Source: CAVPCZ01 sp963779225 | Lineage (GTDB): Bacteria; Bacteroidota; Ignavibacteria; UBA10030; UBA6906 | Length of the DNA stretch: 64,000 bases | NCBI GenBank assembly: GCA_963779225.1 | Contig: CAVZWW010000003.1 | Coordinates: 1,488,001 to 1,552,000 of the forward strand | Direction: 5' to 3' | Shown: one piece after another, positions 56,101 through 63,847 of the stretch | Layout of the letters: each line of letters opens with the position of its first letter | How positions within the stretch are numbered: position 1 is the first letter of the stretch | Translations under genes and position numbers: made by a program | Notes under the pieces: generated by a model | What the model saw: only the letters and a program-made list of their open reading frames with translations | What the model was told of the DNA's origin: nothing | Databases searched by the model: none

Positions 56101-56489
56101 TGCGGACGGAGTTTGATCGCGGGACGTTCCGCGGGACCCTGCGCACTCCCATCCAGGTCATGGTGAAGAACACCGCGACGGTTGCATTGGAACATACCGG
56201 AGGGATAGGGTTGGTGCCGGTTGTTCCGCGCCCCGCACCGGGCGACAGCGCCATGGGAACGCGCATCGTTTCGACGACGCTCGATGACGCCATGTACTCG
56301 ATTACCGTGGAAGGGAAACAGGGGGAAGAGGTGGTGTTTCCCGTCGTGTTGTTCGACCATGCACTCCCATCAGTTCAGGGAGCCCGGCTCCGGGCCGGAC
56401 TCCGGAAGGGCACCGCTGAACTTCTGGTCACGTTCGACCGTGCAGCTACCGTGCTTCAGCGCAAGACCGTCCGGCTGCAATTGAGATAA
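53112..56489 (+). CDS. Amylo-1,6-glucosidase/debranching-like enzyme with N-terminal GATase-like domain
   Basis: A 1125-residue exported protein (signal FLSLFFVTTAVSLG). Residues about 20-260 are a flavodoxin/GATase-like (ThuA/DUF4960-type) domain ('YDLVWVHLPDS', 'YAARGGKLLCTGFAAFLAND'). The middle is a beta-sandwich and residues about 560-950 an (alpha/alpha)6 barrel with 'GRPGYAWYFGRDAAWSSFALDGYGD' (partly), 'DTDGDGLIENTDVGHGWMEPGG' and 'YQEGSVWPLMTGW', the pattern of the glycogen-debranching C-terminal glucosidase family. A final Ig-like domain completes it. Its start overlaps the previous stop (taATG), so it is translationally coupled. Likely removes branching alpha-linked sugars. Confidence 0.72.
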   Translation: MRRRLVFLSLFFVTTAVSLGLESRRVTVGYATFTSRLTAEDSAALAWLTRNPLFTVAVVPLDTPAPAIPAYDLVWVHLPDSAAYRNSLSGESGRKVLTTYAARGGKLLCTGFAAFLANDLGFERIRPTVRYDTLQDDWLWDKKGFQSHLGHPIFAGLFGGDYVWDAREDQVLPVVGYYDMAWPAQSKVLAVEKSYVFMHAERKTVLELRAQKGRMISIGGLIYFARQNTMRRTMEKFLENTLLYLAGRNTGGPVTTWEPSDGVPRPLTVGSRPLRLSGERDLRHLSASGLMLSRERPENAFFDLAGRRALVMGHENGGIDEVWIHPIRVLRDYQAGIVSGDSVAWLRNFPVSVEIRPESFTRVFTLPDGRLTEIIYPSFDRAGGLVHYEASRPLRIMIRFRADLRLMWPYDASALGNAYYGYDEPLRALHVRDSSGTFACVFGADAPPRSHLAGPYATVDRGPEGLTGTPTGANQVAFGAEYDIRPETRHVLNFCFAGTNEGWRVALEDYRSLLEHPETTHRELVRHYRTLLSRSLSISSPDAEFNRLWPWAIVGADRFVTRTPGLGTGLVAGFSTVARGWDGAQKISGRPGYAWYFGRDAAWSSFALDGYGDFATVRKQLELYQHFQYFSGKIYHELMTSGVVHFDASDATPLYVILAGHYMRASGDIDFIKKSWPSLERAMDFLYSTDTDGDGLIENTDVGHGWMEPGGSLFGVHSEMHLSVLWSQALREAASIAQVLGKNELGTKYGTDAETVRVIVNRDFWNPRTQFFNYGKLKGGGFREEPTALAAAGALYGLLDDAKARPMLDQLAANGFSTNWGVRVVSGTSPIFNPRSYQEGSVWPLMTGWTALGEYTYGNSTQGFTHVMNVLRIKNLWSMGFVQEVMHGAVNRPAGVCPHQCWSETAILHPAIEGMVGWSPDAPHRSAFLRPRFPLHWDSVSVSNLRVGSTVLQCTMNRARRTTVYTVRRLKGPPCLVHLAPEIPPSMEVTAVKVNGVRTEFDRGTFRGTLRTPIQVMVKNTATVALEHTGGIGLVPVVPRPAPGDSAMGTRIVSTTLDDAMYSITVEGKQGEEVVFPVVLFDHALPSVQGARLRAGLRKGTAELLVTFDRAATVLQRKTVRLQLR

Positions 56490-56504
56490 GCAGTGAGGTA
56501 CCTT

Positions 56505-57602
56505 GTGAACCGCAAGATTCAACGCAAAGGCAAACCCGGGAAGCGTGGACCCCGGCGGGTGACGGCGCTGGATGTTGCCACAGCGCTGGGCCTCTCGACA
56601 ATGACCGTCTCGCGTGCGTTGAACCGGAGACCGAACGTGGACGAAGAGACACGTTCACGGGTGTTGAAGACGGCCAAACGACTGGGATACAGTCCGAACG
56701 ACATTGCCAAGAGCCTCGCGCTGAACAAGACCAACATCATCGGTGTTGTGGTCCCTGAGATATCCCATTCCTTCTTCCCCGAGACGATTCGAGGGATCGA
56801 AGGGGTCACCTATGCGGGCGGGTATAATCTGATTTTGATGCACTCCGCCGAAATCGCCATGCGGGAGCGGGATGCCATAAAGACGCTCGAATCGAAACGG
56901 GTCGATGGCATTCTCATTTCGACGGCCCAGGATATCACGGATTCCCAGCTGTACGAGAGACTGATCCGGCTGGGTGTGCCGGTGGTGTTTTTCGACCGGT
57001 GTATCCGGGGGATCGGAGCAACGTGTGTCAGCATTGACGACGAGGAGAGCTCGCGTACGATCACGGGACATCTTCTTGATCATGGATACCGGAGAATCGG
57101 GCATCTTGCCGGGCCCCAGAAGATTTCGATTGGGAGAGAGCGTCTCATTGGGTTCAGGCGTGCGATGGCCGACCGTATGGTGTCCGTTGATGAACGTCTC
57201 ATCGTGGAGTGCGGGTTTCATGAATCGGGGGGCTATGCATCTGCGAACATGATTCTGGATCGTCCCGCAGAAGACCGGCCCCGGGCGATTGTTGCCGTCA
57301 ACGATCCCGCCGCCTTCGGTGCAATGAGGGCGATCCTTGATCGTGGCCTCAGGATTCCGGATGACATTGCCCTGGTGGGATTCTCGGATGATATCCGGGC
57401 TTCGCTCATGCCCGTTCCTCTGACAACAATCTGCCAGCCAGCCTACGCGCTCGGCAAACTTGCAGCGGAAAAACTCCTTGCCATCATCGAGGGAAGATCT
57501 TCCGCTCCCGAAGAACTCGTCGTGAAGACCGAACTGGTGATCCGCAAATCCTGCGGGTGCGGTGACGGACGGAGGCTCCCACTTTCAGGAACCACTGTAT
57601 GA
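56505..57602 (+). CDS. LacI-family transcriptional regulator
   Basis: A 365-residue repressor. The HTH is 'VTALDVATALGLSTMTVSRALN' (about residues 19-40), followed by the hinge helix region and a periplasmic-binding-protein-like sugar domain ('IIGVVVPEISHSFFPETIRGIE', 'VNDPAAFGAMRAILDRGLRIP'). GTG 56505 is preferred to GTG 56493 because GAGGT lies five bases before it. The N-terminal 18 residues are unusually Lys/Arg-rich. It lies inside the sugar locus and is the only LacI-type gene seen, so it is the likely reader of the two TTAGCGCTAA palindromes. Its stop overlaps the ribokinase start (ATGA). Confidence 0.9.
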   Translation: MNRKIQRKGKPGKRGPRRVTALDVATALGLSTMTVSRALNRRPNVDEETRSRVLKTAKRLGYSPNDIAKSLALNKTNIIGVVVPEISHSFFPETIRGIEGVTYAGGYNLILMHSAEIAMRERDAIKTLESKRVDGILISTAQDITDSQLYERLIRLGVPVVFFDRCIRGIGATCVSIDDEESSRTITGHLLDHGYRRIGHLAGPQKISIGRERLIGFRRAMADRMVSVDERLIVECGFHESGGYASANMILDRPAEDRPRAIVAVNDPAAFGAMRAILDRGLRIPDDIALVGFSDDIRASLMPVPLTTICQPAYALGKLAAEKLLAIIEGRSSAPEELVVKTELVIRKSCGCGDGRRLPLSGTTV

Positions 57603-58516
57603 AACCTGATATTGTCGTCCTCGGGAGCTCCAACACCGACATGGTGGTGCGGTTGCCGCGTCTGCCCGGACCCGGGGAAACGATTCTGGGAGGAGTGTTT
57701 TCCATGGTGCCGGGAGGGAAGGGGGCAAACCAGGCGATTGCGGCGGCACGGGCGGGGGGTCAGGTCACGTTCATCGGCAGAGTAGGGGGGGATTCCTTTG
57801 GCCGTGAAGCGGTGGCTGCCTTGCGCGCGGAGCAGATCGAACTGACCTATCTGACAAGCGATACAGGCCATCCATCCGGGGTGGCGCTGATCTGTGTGGA
57901 TGCCCGGGGGGAGAATGCTATCGCTGTGGCGCCGGGGGCAAACGGAGAAGTGTCCCCCGGAGATGTGGAACGTGCCCGCGAGGCAATCGCGAAGGCTGAC
58001 ATCCTTGTTGCACAATTCGAGGTACCCCTGCCGTCAGTGCACGCCGCGGCACAGGTGGCCGCTTCAAGCGGCACACGGTTTATCCTGAATCCCGCCCCTG
58101 CTTTGCCGGTCGACGATGAATTCCTCCGTACCGTGTCAGTACTGACACCCAACAAACATGAAGCGGAAGTGTTGACCGGCGTGCGGATCGCAGACGACAG
58201 AGATATCGTCCGGGCGGCGCACGCTCTCCAGTTCCGCGGCGCGGAAAGAGTGATCATCACGCTCGGCGAGAGAGGGGCCTATGTGCGGGAGAACGATGAG
58301 AGTGCCTGGATTCCCGCGTTCAAAGTGAACACCGTTGACTCTACCGGAGCCGGCGACGTCTTTAGCGGAGCTCTCGCGGTCGCACTCGGAGAGGGCCTTC
58401 CACTCTTCGACGCAGCACGTTTCGCAACCGCCGCCGCCGCTATCGCCGTCACGCGACAAGGCGCCCAACCATCAGCGCCCACACGGGGCGAGATTGATTC
58501 ACTCCTGCGCGGCTGA
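57599..58516 (+). CDS. rbsK: Ribokinase / PfkB-family sugar kinase
   Basis: A 305-residue cytoplasmic kinase phosphorylating ribose or a related sugar. The PfkB motif 1 is 'MVPGGKGANQAIAAARAG' (about 37-54), and the nucleotide and catalytic motif is 'NTVDSTGAGDVFSGAL' with catalytic D253. 'RLPRLPGPGETI' is the usual sugar-lid loop. The 4-base overlap with the LacI gene shows it belongs to the same transcript. With RbsD at the far end of this gene set it suggests use of a ribose-like pentose or another furanose sugar released by the glycosidases. Confidence 0.85.
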   Translation: MKPDIVVLGSSNTDMVVRLPRLPGPGETILGGVFSMVPGGKGANQAIAAARAGGQVTFIGRVGGDSFGREAVAALRAEQIELTYLTSDTGHPSGVALICVDARGENAIAVAPGANGEVSPGDVERAREAIAKADILVAQFEVPLPSVHAAAQVAASSGTRFILNPAPALPVDDEFLRTVSVLTPNKHEAEVLTGVRIADDRDIVRAAHALQFRGAERVIITLGERGAYVRENDESAWIPAFKVNTVDSTGAGDVFSGALAVALGEGLPLFDAARFATAAAAIAVTRQGAQPSAPTRGEIDSLLRG

Positions 58517-58532
58517 GCCGCAGGGGATGCAC

Positions 58533-59687
58533 ATGCCACAGGTTATCGAAATCGGGGTCACCACTGAAGAAATCGCCGCACGGCGAAGGCGCGTCGAACA
58601 GGTAAGACTGTTCGCATTGCCTGATCGGGTCCCGGTCATCCCGGCAATCGCACACCGTTTCCTGGTTCCGAAGACCGGCACGCGTTTCCGGGACTACTAC
58701 AGCGATCCGGAAACGATGCTCCATACGCAAATTCTTGCGCAGAAGTGGCTCCTGGAACACGTCCGGACGGATGCGTACAGTATCACCGGGCCCTGGGTGG
58801 GAGCATGGACGGATTTTCAGAACACCTTTGAAGCCGGGAGCCTTGGGTGTGAGATCCTGTTTTCTGATGATGACATCCCCTGGGTGGGGAATGGCTGGGT
58901 GAAAACGGACGCCGACCTCCGGCGCCTGGAGGCAATGGATGTCGTTCATTCCGGTATCAATGCCCGGCAGATCGCCTATCGCCGTGGAATGATGGAAATC
59001 GCGGACCGGTACCCCGTGCGATTCCTCGGGGGAGAGGTGTTCTACCCCGGCCGGAACCCCTCGTTGACGCACACTTCTGACGGTCCGTTCGGCGTTGCAG
59101 GGGACCTGATGGGACAAACCGAACTTTTTGTTGCAGTGAAGGAACAGCCGGAATTCGTGCGCGAACTCCTGCGCATTGTCACCGATCACCTGATCACCTA
59201 CCTCGATTTCTGCTGGGAAGAAGAACATTTGCCCCTCCCGCGCGACCTTGCCTGGACGGACGATCTGGCTGTGTCTCTTTCGGCGGAAACATACAGGGAC
59301 CTGGTATTGCCATTTGAGCGCCGCCTCCGTTTTCACTTCGATGGGCGACTCAGTCTACATATGTGCGGTGCCAGCGATCATCTGCTCGAAATCTTCCGCG
59401 ACGATCTGGCGATTCATGAATTTCAGGGTTTTGGGTACCAGGTACGGCTTGACCGTGTTGCGAGCGTAATGGGCGGACGCGTGGTGTTGATCGGCAACGT
59501 GAACCCCATGCTGATCCACGCAGGCACGCCGGAAGAGGTGCGTGAAGCAACACGAATGGTGATTGAATCCCTGGGGCCGCACCGCGGACTGATCATCCAG
59601 GACGGAAGCAATATTCCGCCCGGATCGCCTCTGGAAAACATCAATGCCATGATGGAAGCTGCCGAACGTTATGGGCGTTATACCTGA
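58533..59687 (+). CDS. UroD-family protein, MtaA-like methyltransferase fold
   Basis: A 384-residue cytoplasmic protein of the uroporphyrinogen-decarboxylase superfamily. It carries the HxCG motif ('LSLHMCGASDHLLEIF') used by MtaA/CmuA corrinoid methyltransferases to bind zinc, and the late 'IGNVNPMLIHAGTPEEV' strand. The third Cys of that site is absent. True heme HemE enzymes lack HxCG and no heme genes are nearby, so porphyrin synthesis is unlikely. ATG 58533 has AGGGG six bases upstream; ATG 58527 is possible. It overlaps the next gene by 17 bases, forming an apparent pair. Function in a glycan locus may be methyl transfer, but this is inference. Confidence 0.72.
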   Translation: MPQVIEIGVTTEEIAARRRRVEQVRLFALPDRVPVIPAIAHRFLVPKTGTRFRDYYSDPETMLHTQILAQKWLLEHVRTDAYSITGPWVGAWTDFQNTFEAGSLGCEILFSDDDIPWVGNGWVKTDADLRRLEAMDVVHSGINARQIAYRRGMMEIADRYPVRFLGGEVFYPGRNPSLTHTSDGPFGVAGDLMGQTELFVAVKEQPEFVRELLRIVTDHLITYLDFCWEEEHLPLPRDLAWTDDLAVSLSAETYRDLVLPFERRLRFHFDGRLSLHMCGASDHLLEIFRDDLAIHEFQGFGYQVRLDRVASVMGGRVVLIGNVNPMLIHAGTPEEVREATRMVIESLGPHRGLIIQDGSNIPPGSPLENINAMMEAAERYGRYT

Positions 59688-60837
59688 ACCACCGTACGGA
59701 TCCCGCGACCGGGCTGTCGAAGCCCGGTCGTTTCTTTCGCGCATGTGGCATCTCGAGAACGCAGAACGGCCCGGATTCATGTTCGGCTATGTCGGACCAC
59801 GCGTAAGGGGAGGTGAGCCGATACGGAGCGCTCTTTTCTCCACCGAAGGTGCCGGAACCGTTCGCAGCCGCCTGCTGGATGCCGGGAAGTTCCTGAATGC
59901 CCAGCTCACAGAGAACGAAGCAGTGGCGGCCCTTCCAGGAGATGTGGTTCCTTCGGTGTGCCCCGCCTTCGGTGTGGTGGGCATCCCTTCGGCATTTGGC
60001 TGTGAGGTGGTGTGGTGGGAAGACAATCTCCCGGCCGTACGACCGCTTGCAGGGCTTGATCCCGGCAGGATTCTGGAGATGGAGAAGCCATCCGTCCGCG
60101 CCGGCGAACTCGGCCGTGTGCTCGAGTACACAGCCGAGTTCGTACGGAAGACCGGGGGACGTGTGCCGGTGCGGCTGACCGATATCCAGGGACCGCTGGA
60201 CAGCGCGGCCCTCATCGTGGGTCATACGGAATTCCTCAGCCTGCTCTCCATGAACCCTGCCGCAGCGCATCATCTTCTGCGCCTGGTTACCGAGTTTGCC
60301 ATCGAACTGGTGAAGGCACAGCGCGAGATTGTCCGGGAATCGGGCGTGGAGTTTGTCCCCAGCATGTTCCAGCCATGGATGCCGGATGGGTTCGGGGTGT
60401 CCGTGGCGAATGACGAAAGCGTGATGATCTCTGCGGGGATGCACGATGAATTCTCCGTTCCCTACCTCAACATCCTGTCTGAAGAATTCGGCGGGGTGGC
60501 AATACACTCCTGCGGTGATTGGACACATCAGTTCACCAGTCTCGAAAAGGTTCGTCATCTCCGGGGATTGGAGTTCGGTGCAAGTGAGGCGCCCTATGAG
60601 CGTGTTCTCGAATACTTCGGGGGCCGGACCGTGCTCGCGTGCCGCGTCGGCCTCCACCGTGATATTCAATTTGACGGAATGAAGGACTATGTCGGCAGGA
60701 TTCTCCAGACGGCGCGAACGTTCAGAGGGCTCTTCATCAATGTCGATATCACGAACGGGATCGTGGATACGACCTGGCCCGAAACGGACATGGAGGAGAT
60801 CGCACGGATGATAACCTCTCTCCCGGAAAGGACCTGA
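59671..60837 (+). CDS. Second UroD-family protein
   Basis: A 388-residue relative of the preceding protein, overlapping it by 17 bases. It has the HxCG motif ('VAIHSCGDWTHQF') and also a later Cys ('TVLACRVGLHRD'), so a His-Cys-Cys zinc site of the MtaA type could form here, unlike in its partner. Conserved acidic and aromatic residues ('LTDIQGPLDSAALI', 'FVPSMFQPWMPDGFGVSVANDES') line the barrel. The two proteins may form a heteromeric pair. No corrinoid-binding protein gene is visible in the window. Family call firm, reaction unknown. Confidence 0.72.
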   Translation: MGVIPEPPYGSRDRAVEARSFLSRMWHLENAERPGFMFGYVGPRVRGGEPIRSALFSTEGAGTVRSRLLDAGKFLNAQLTENEAVAALPGDVVPSVCPAFGVVGIPSAFGCEVVWWEDNLPAVRPLAGLDPGRILEMEKPSVRAGELGRVLEYTAEFVRKTGGRVPVRLTDIQGPLDSAALIVGHTEFLSLLSMNPAAAHHLLRLVTEFAIELVKAQREIVRESGVEFVPSMFQPWMPDGFGVSVANDESVMISAGMHDEFSVPYLNILSEEFGGVAIHSCGDWTHQFTSLEKVRHLRGLEFGASEAPYERVLEYFGGRTVLACRVGLHRDIQFDGMKDYVGRILQTARTFRGLFINVDITNGIVDTTWPETDMEEIARMITSLPERT

Positions 60838-60840
60838 TCG

Positions 60841-63276
60841 GTGCGCCCCGCCCCGCATAATGCCCCTGAAGGGTTTACCTGGATCACCCGCCTGGAGGCA
60901 TGGTCCCTGAGAACAACGCTGCTGACAGTCACCGCTTCGACCAGCGCAGGAGACCGTGCGGATCTGATTTTTGAGGCGGTCGATCAGCATATGTGGCGAT
61001 GGACCGTCATCCCGCACGGCTCTCCCGAGCCACCCGAGACAGGGATGGTCATTGTCTCCGCCGGGCAGAGTGTACAGCTGAATGTGGAGGAAACCGGAGA
61101 GTCGCTCATTGTCACGGGTCCTGCTCTTACTCTGGTGATTCACCGGGACCCCTGGTTGATGCGGTTCCTTGATGCGCAGGGAGCAGACCTCTTCCGCGAG
61201 AACCCCGCCGATATCGACGGCCTCGGAAGGCCGTTTGTGCTCCCTCTGGGCTATGTCCGGCGCGCGGAGGACGTCCGGGCTGTGACACTCTCCTTCCATG
61301 TCAAGCCCGATGAATGCCTCTTCGGATTGGGTGAGAAGTTCACGCCGCTCAACAAGGCCGGACAACGGATTGTCACCTGGACTCAGGATGCGTTTGGATC
61401 AACGAGTGAGCGTTCACACAAGAATATGCCATTCCTGTTCAGCACACGCGGATACGGTCTCTTTCTGGATACGGGCGCGCGGGTCACCTGGGATCTGTGC
61501 TCGGTTTCCTGCCAATCCGCCACCTTCACCGCCGATGCGCCATCCCTCCGCGGATATCTCTTCGCCGGAAACACCCCTGCCGACATTCTTTCCCGCTTTG
61601 CCGGCCTCACCGGCCATGCACCGGTGCCGCCGAAATGGTCGTTCGGTCTGTGGGTGTCGTCAGGAGGAACGTATCGCAACCGCAAAACGCTGGAGGATCT
61701 GGTCGATGGGCTGGACTCGCACGGGATTCCGGCCGACGTGGTTCACGTCGACCCCTGGTGGATGAAGTGGAGGACATACTGCGATTTCCGGTGGGACACG
61801 GAAGCCTTTCCCGATCCGGAGGGCTTTGTGCGAATGCTGCATGGGAGGGGGCTGAAACTCTGCCTCTGGGAACACCCGTATATCTCCGTGGAAAGCGATC
61901 TCTACCAGGCAGGTCTCAACGAGGGGTATTTCGTGAAGCGGCCGGACGGCCAGGTGTACGTGATTGATTACGGTCTCTCGCTGGCGCCGAGGCCCGACGG
62001 TGTTGTCCGGGAGACGACGCCTCAGAACTCCTGGAATGCACGCGTGGCAATTGTTGACCTTACCAACGCCAGGGCCTACGACTGGTTTCAGGATCTCCAC
62101 CGTCCGCTCTTGCGCATGGGTGTGGACGTCTTCAAGACGGATTTCGGAGAAGATATTCCCGTTGACGCGCTCTTCAGCAATGGTCAGACCGGAGCCACCA
62201 TGCACAATCTGTATCCGCTCCTGTACAATAGCGCCGTGGCCGAAGTGACACGCCAGGAACGGGGGTATCCTCTGGTCTGGGGGCGTGCCGGAACTGCCGG
62301 GAGTCAACGTACCCCGGTATGCTGGTCGGGGGATCCCGCAGCCGATTTCGAAAGCCTGGCCTGCACTATTCGCGGAGGTCTCTCCATAGGACTCTCCGGG
62401 ATCCCCTTCTGGAGCAACGATATCGGAGGATACCGCGGGACCCCGGACCCGGAATTGTATGTCCGCTGGGCACAGTTTGGACTCCTCTGTTCACACAGCA
62501 GAATGCACGGGGACAGCCCCCGCGAACCCTGGCAATTCGGCGAAACGGCGCTGGCCATTGTCCGGAAGTATGTGAATCTCCGGTATGAATTCTTTCCCTA
62601 TCTCTATTCCTGCGCACACGAGGCCAGCCGGACCGGCATACCCGTTCTGCGCCCGATGCCACTCGCATTTCCCGGAGACGCGAACGCATTCGACAAAGAC
62701 TTCCAGTTCATGCTGGGTCCGTCATTCCTCGTTGCGCCTGTCATCGATCGCTCGGGCGAACGCACCGTCTACCTTCCGGATGGTCAGTGGATGGACTATT
62801 GGAGTGGCGCCGTCCTGCACGGACCCCGTGCCTTCACAATGCAAGTTCCACTCGGAAAACTCCCCCTGTTTCTGTGCGGAGGGGCAATCATCCCGAAGAC
62901 GCATCCCGGGGATCACATTCCTCTCGGTATCATCGATCCGCTCGTTGTCGAGATCTTCCCGTTTTCTGCATCGGCCTATGAGTTCCGGGAGGATGAAGGA
63001 GTGACAGGGTTTGCCGTCATGCAGACGGAACGCGGTGCGAGCATCGAATGGGCGGGTCCCCTGGAAAGACGCGTGCTCTTCCGGCTCCGTTCACGATACG
63101 GTTCGCCGCGCCTGAGACTTTCTTCATCAGGAAACACCGGGGCAAAGGAACGTGCCGCGACGTCGGCGAAGGACGGAACCACGGAAGTGGAAGTGCCGCG
63201 GTCAGCCGGAGGAATTCTTGAATTCACCTATGACGGAGTGATGATTGATGAAAAAGAATGGCATCCTTCACAGTGA
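60841..63276 (+). CDS. GH31 alpha-xylosidase-like enzyme (YicI type)
   Basis: An 811-residue glycoside hydrolase with no signal peptide, so probably cytoplasmic. The nucleophile motif 'VFKTDFGEDIPVDALF' (D434) and the acid/base motif 'CWSGDPAADFES' (D498) match YicI, where the same residues lie 66 apart (64 here). 'HVDPWWMKWRTYCDFRWD' is the substrate-binding loop. The KTDFGE form and its context favour alpha-xylosidase over alpha-glucosidase. GTG 60841 begins three bases after the previous stop. It overlaps rbsD by 29 bases at its 3' end. It would cleave imported isoprimeverose-like or other alpha-xylosides. Confidence 0.87.
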   Translation: MRPAPHNAPEGFTWITRLEAWSLRTTLLTVTASTSAGDRADLIFEAVDQHMWRWTVIPHGSPEPPETGMVIVSAGQSVQLNVEETGESLIVTGPALTLVIHRDPWLMRFLDAQGADLFRENPADIDGLGRPFVLPLGYVRRAEDVRAVTLSFHVKPDECLFGLGEKFTPLNKAGQRIVTWTQDAFGSTSERSHKNMPFLFSTRGYGLFLDTGARVTWDLCSVSCQSATFTADAPSLRGYLFAGNTPADILSRFAGLTGHAPVPPKWSFGLWVSSGGTYRNRKTLEDLVDGLDSHGIPADVVHVDPWWMKWRTYCDFRWDTEAFPDPEGFVRMLHGRGLKLCLWEHPYISVESDLYQAGLNEGYFVKRPDGQVYVIDYGLSLAPRPDGVVRETTPQNSWNARVAIVDLTNARAYDWFQDLHRPLLRMGVDVFKTDFGEDIPVDALFSNGQTGATMHNLYPLLYNSAVAEVTRQERGYPLVWGRAGTAGSQRTPVCWSGDPAADFESLACTIRGGLSIGLSGIPFWSNDIGGYRGTPDPELYVRWAQFGLLCSHSRMHGDSPREPWQFGETALAIVRKYVNLRYEFFPYLYSCAHEASRTGIPVLRPMPLAFPGDANAFDKDFQFMLGPSFLVAPVIDRSGERTVYLPDGQWMDYWSGAVLHGPRAFTMQVPLGKLPLFLCGGAIIPKTHPGDHIPLGIIDPLVVEIFPFSASAYEFREDEGVTGFAVMQTERGASIEWAGPLERRVLFRLRSRYGSPRLRLSSSGNTGAKERAATSAKDGTTEVEVPRSAGGILEFTYDGVMIDEKEWHPSQ

Positions 63277-63649
63277 GCTCGCGCGTATCGTGGCGGGGAT
63301 GGGCCACGGTGACAAACTGGTTATCTGTGACAGTGGCTATCCCATACCACACGGGAAACCTGTGGCTGATCTGATCCTGACCGTGGGTGTGCCCGGGGTG
63401 GTGCAGACGCTCACGACGGTTCTGCAGGAGCTACATATCGAGGGAGTGATCGTTGCAGAAGAGATGGAGCGAAGAAGTCCTCAGATATTCCGGCAGGTCC
63501 AGGGCGCTGTGCCCGCCGTGCCGATGAAGAAGATGCCCCATGAGGAATTCAAACAGTTGACGCGCAACGAGAGCAACGTCAGTTTTGTGCGGACCGGCGA
63601 AGCCACGCCGTTTGCGAATGTGATCCTGGTGGCGGGTGTGGTGTTCTAA
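63248..63649 (+). CDS. rbsD: D-ribose pyranase
   Basis: A 133-residue enzyme of the RbsD/FucU family that converts pyranose to furanose ribose before the kinase step. The opening 'MKKNGILHSELARIVAGMGHGD' (partly) contains the catalytic H20, followed by 'LVICDSGYPIP' and 'VGVPGVVQTL', as in E. coli RbsD. ATG 63248 is chosen over TTG 63245. It overlaps the GH31 gene by 29 bases and is therefore co-expressed with it. Together with ribokinase it forms a short pentose pathway. Confidence 0.88.
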   Translation: MKKNGILHSELARIVAGMGHGDKLVICDSGYPIPHGKPVADLILTVGVPGVVQTLTTVLQELHIEGVIVAEEMERRSPQIFRQVQGAVPAVPMKKMPHEEFKQLTRNESNVSFVRTGEATPFANVILVAGVVF

Positions 63650-63847
63650 GGTTGCCGGATCTGTCTCCCGGTGCGAACAGCGCGGTGTCCCGGCAAAGGC
63701 ACAGGACGAGGCCAACAAGGATTCTCCGGGCTCGTGGTGTGACGGCATGGGCGATCCGCTCCCCGGCGCGCGCCTCTACGGCCGCGGAGGCAAGGAAGGG
63801 CAGGGGCGATGAGAAGTGCCGGCGTGGAGTGATCCCCGGGCGATGTG
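63650..63847. other. Convergent intergenic gap
   Basis: 198 bases between rbsD and the minus-strand UroD-family gene. No gene and no hairpin followed by a U-run were recognised. Confidence 0.3.

Noticed and set aside
58533..60837. Annotation as hemE (uroporphyrinogen decarboxylase proper)
   Set aside because: HxCG zinc motifs, duplication and a sugar-locus setting fit MtaA-like relatives, not heme synthesis.
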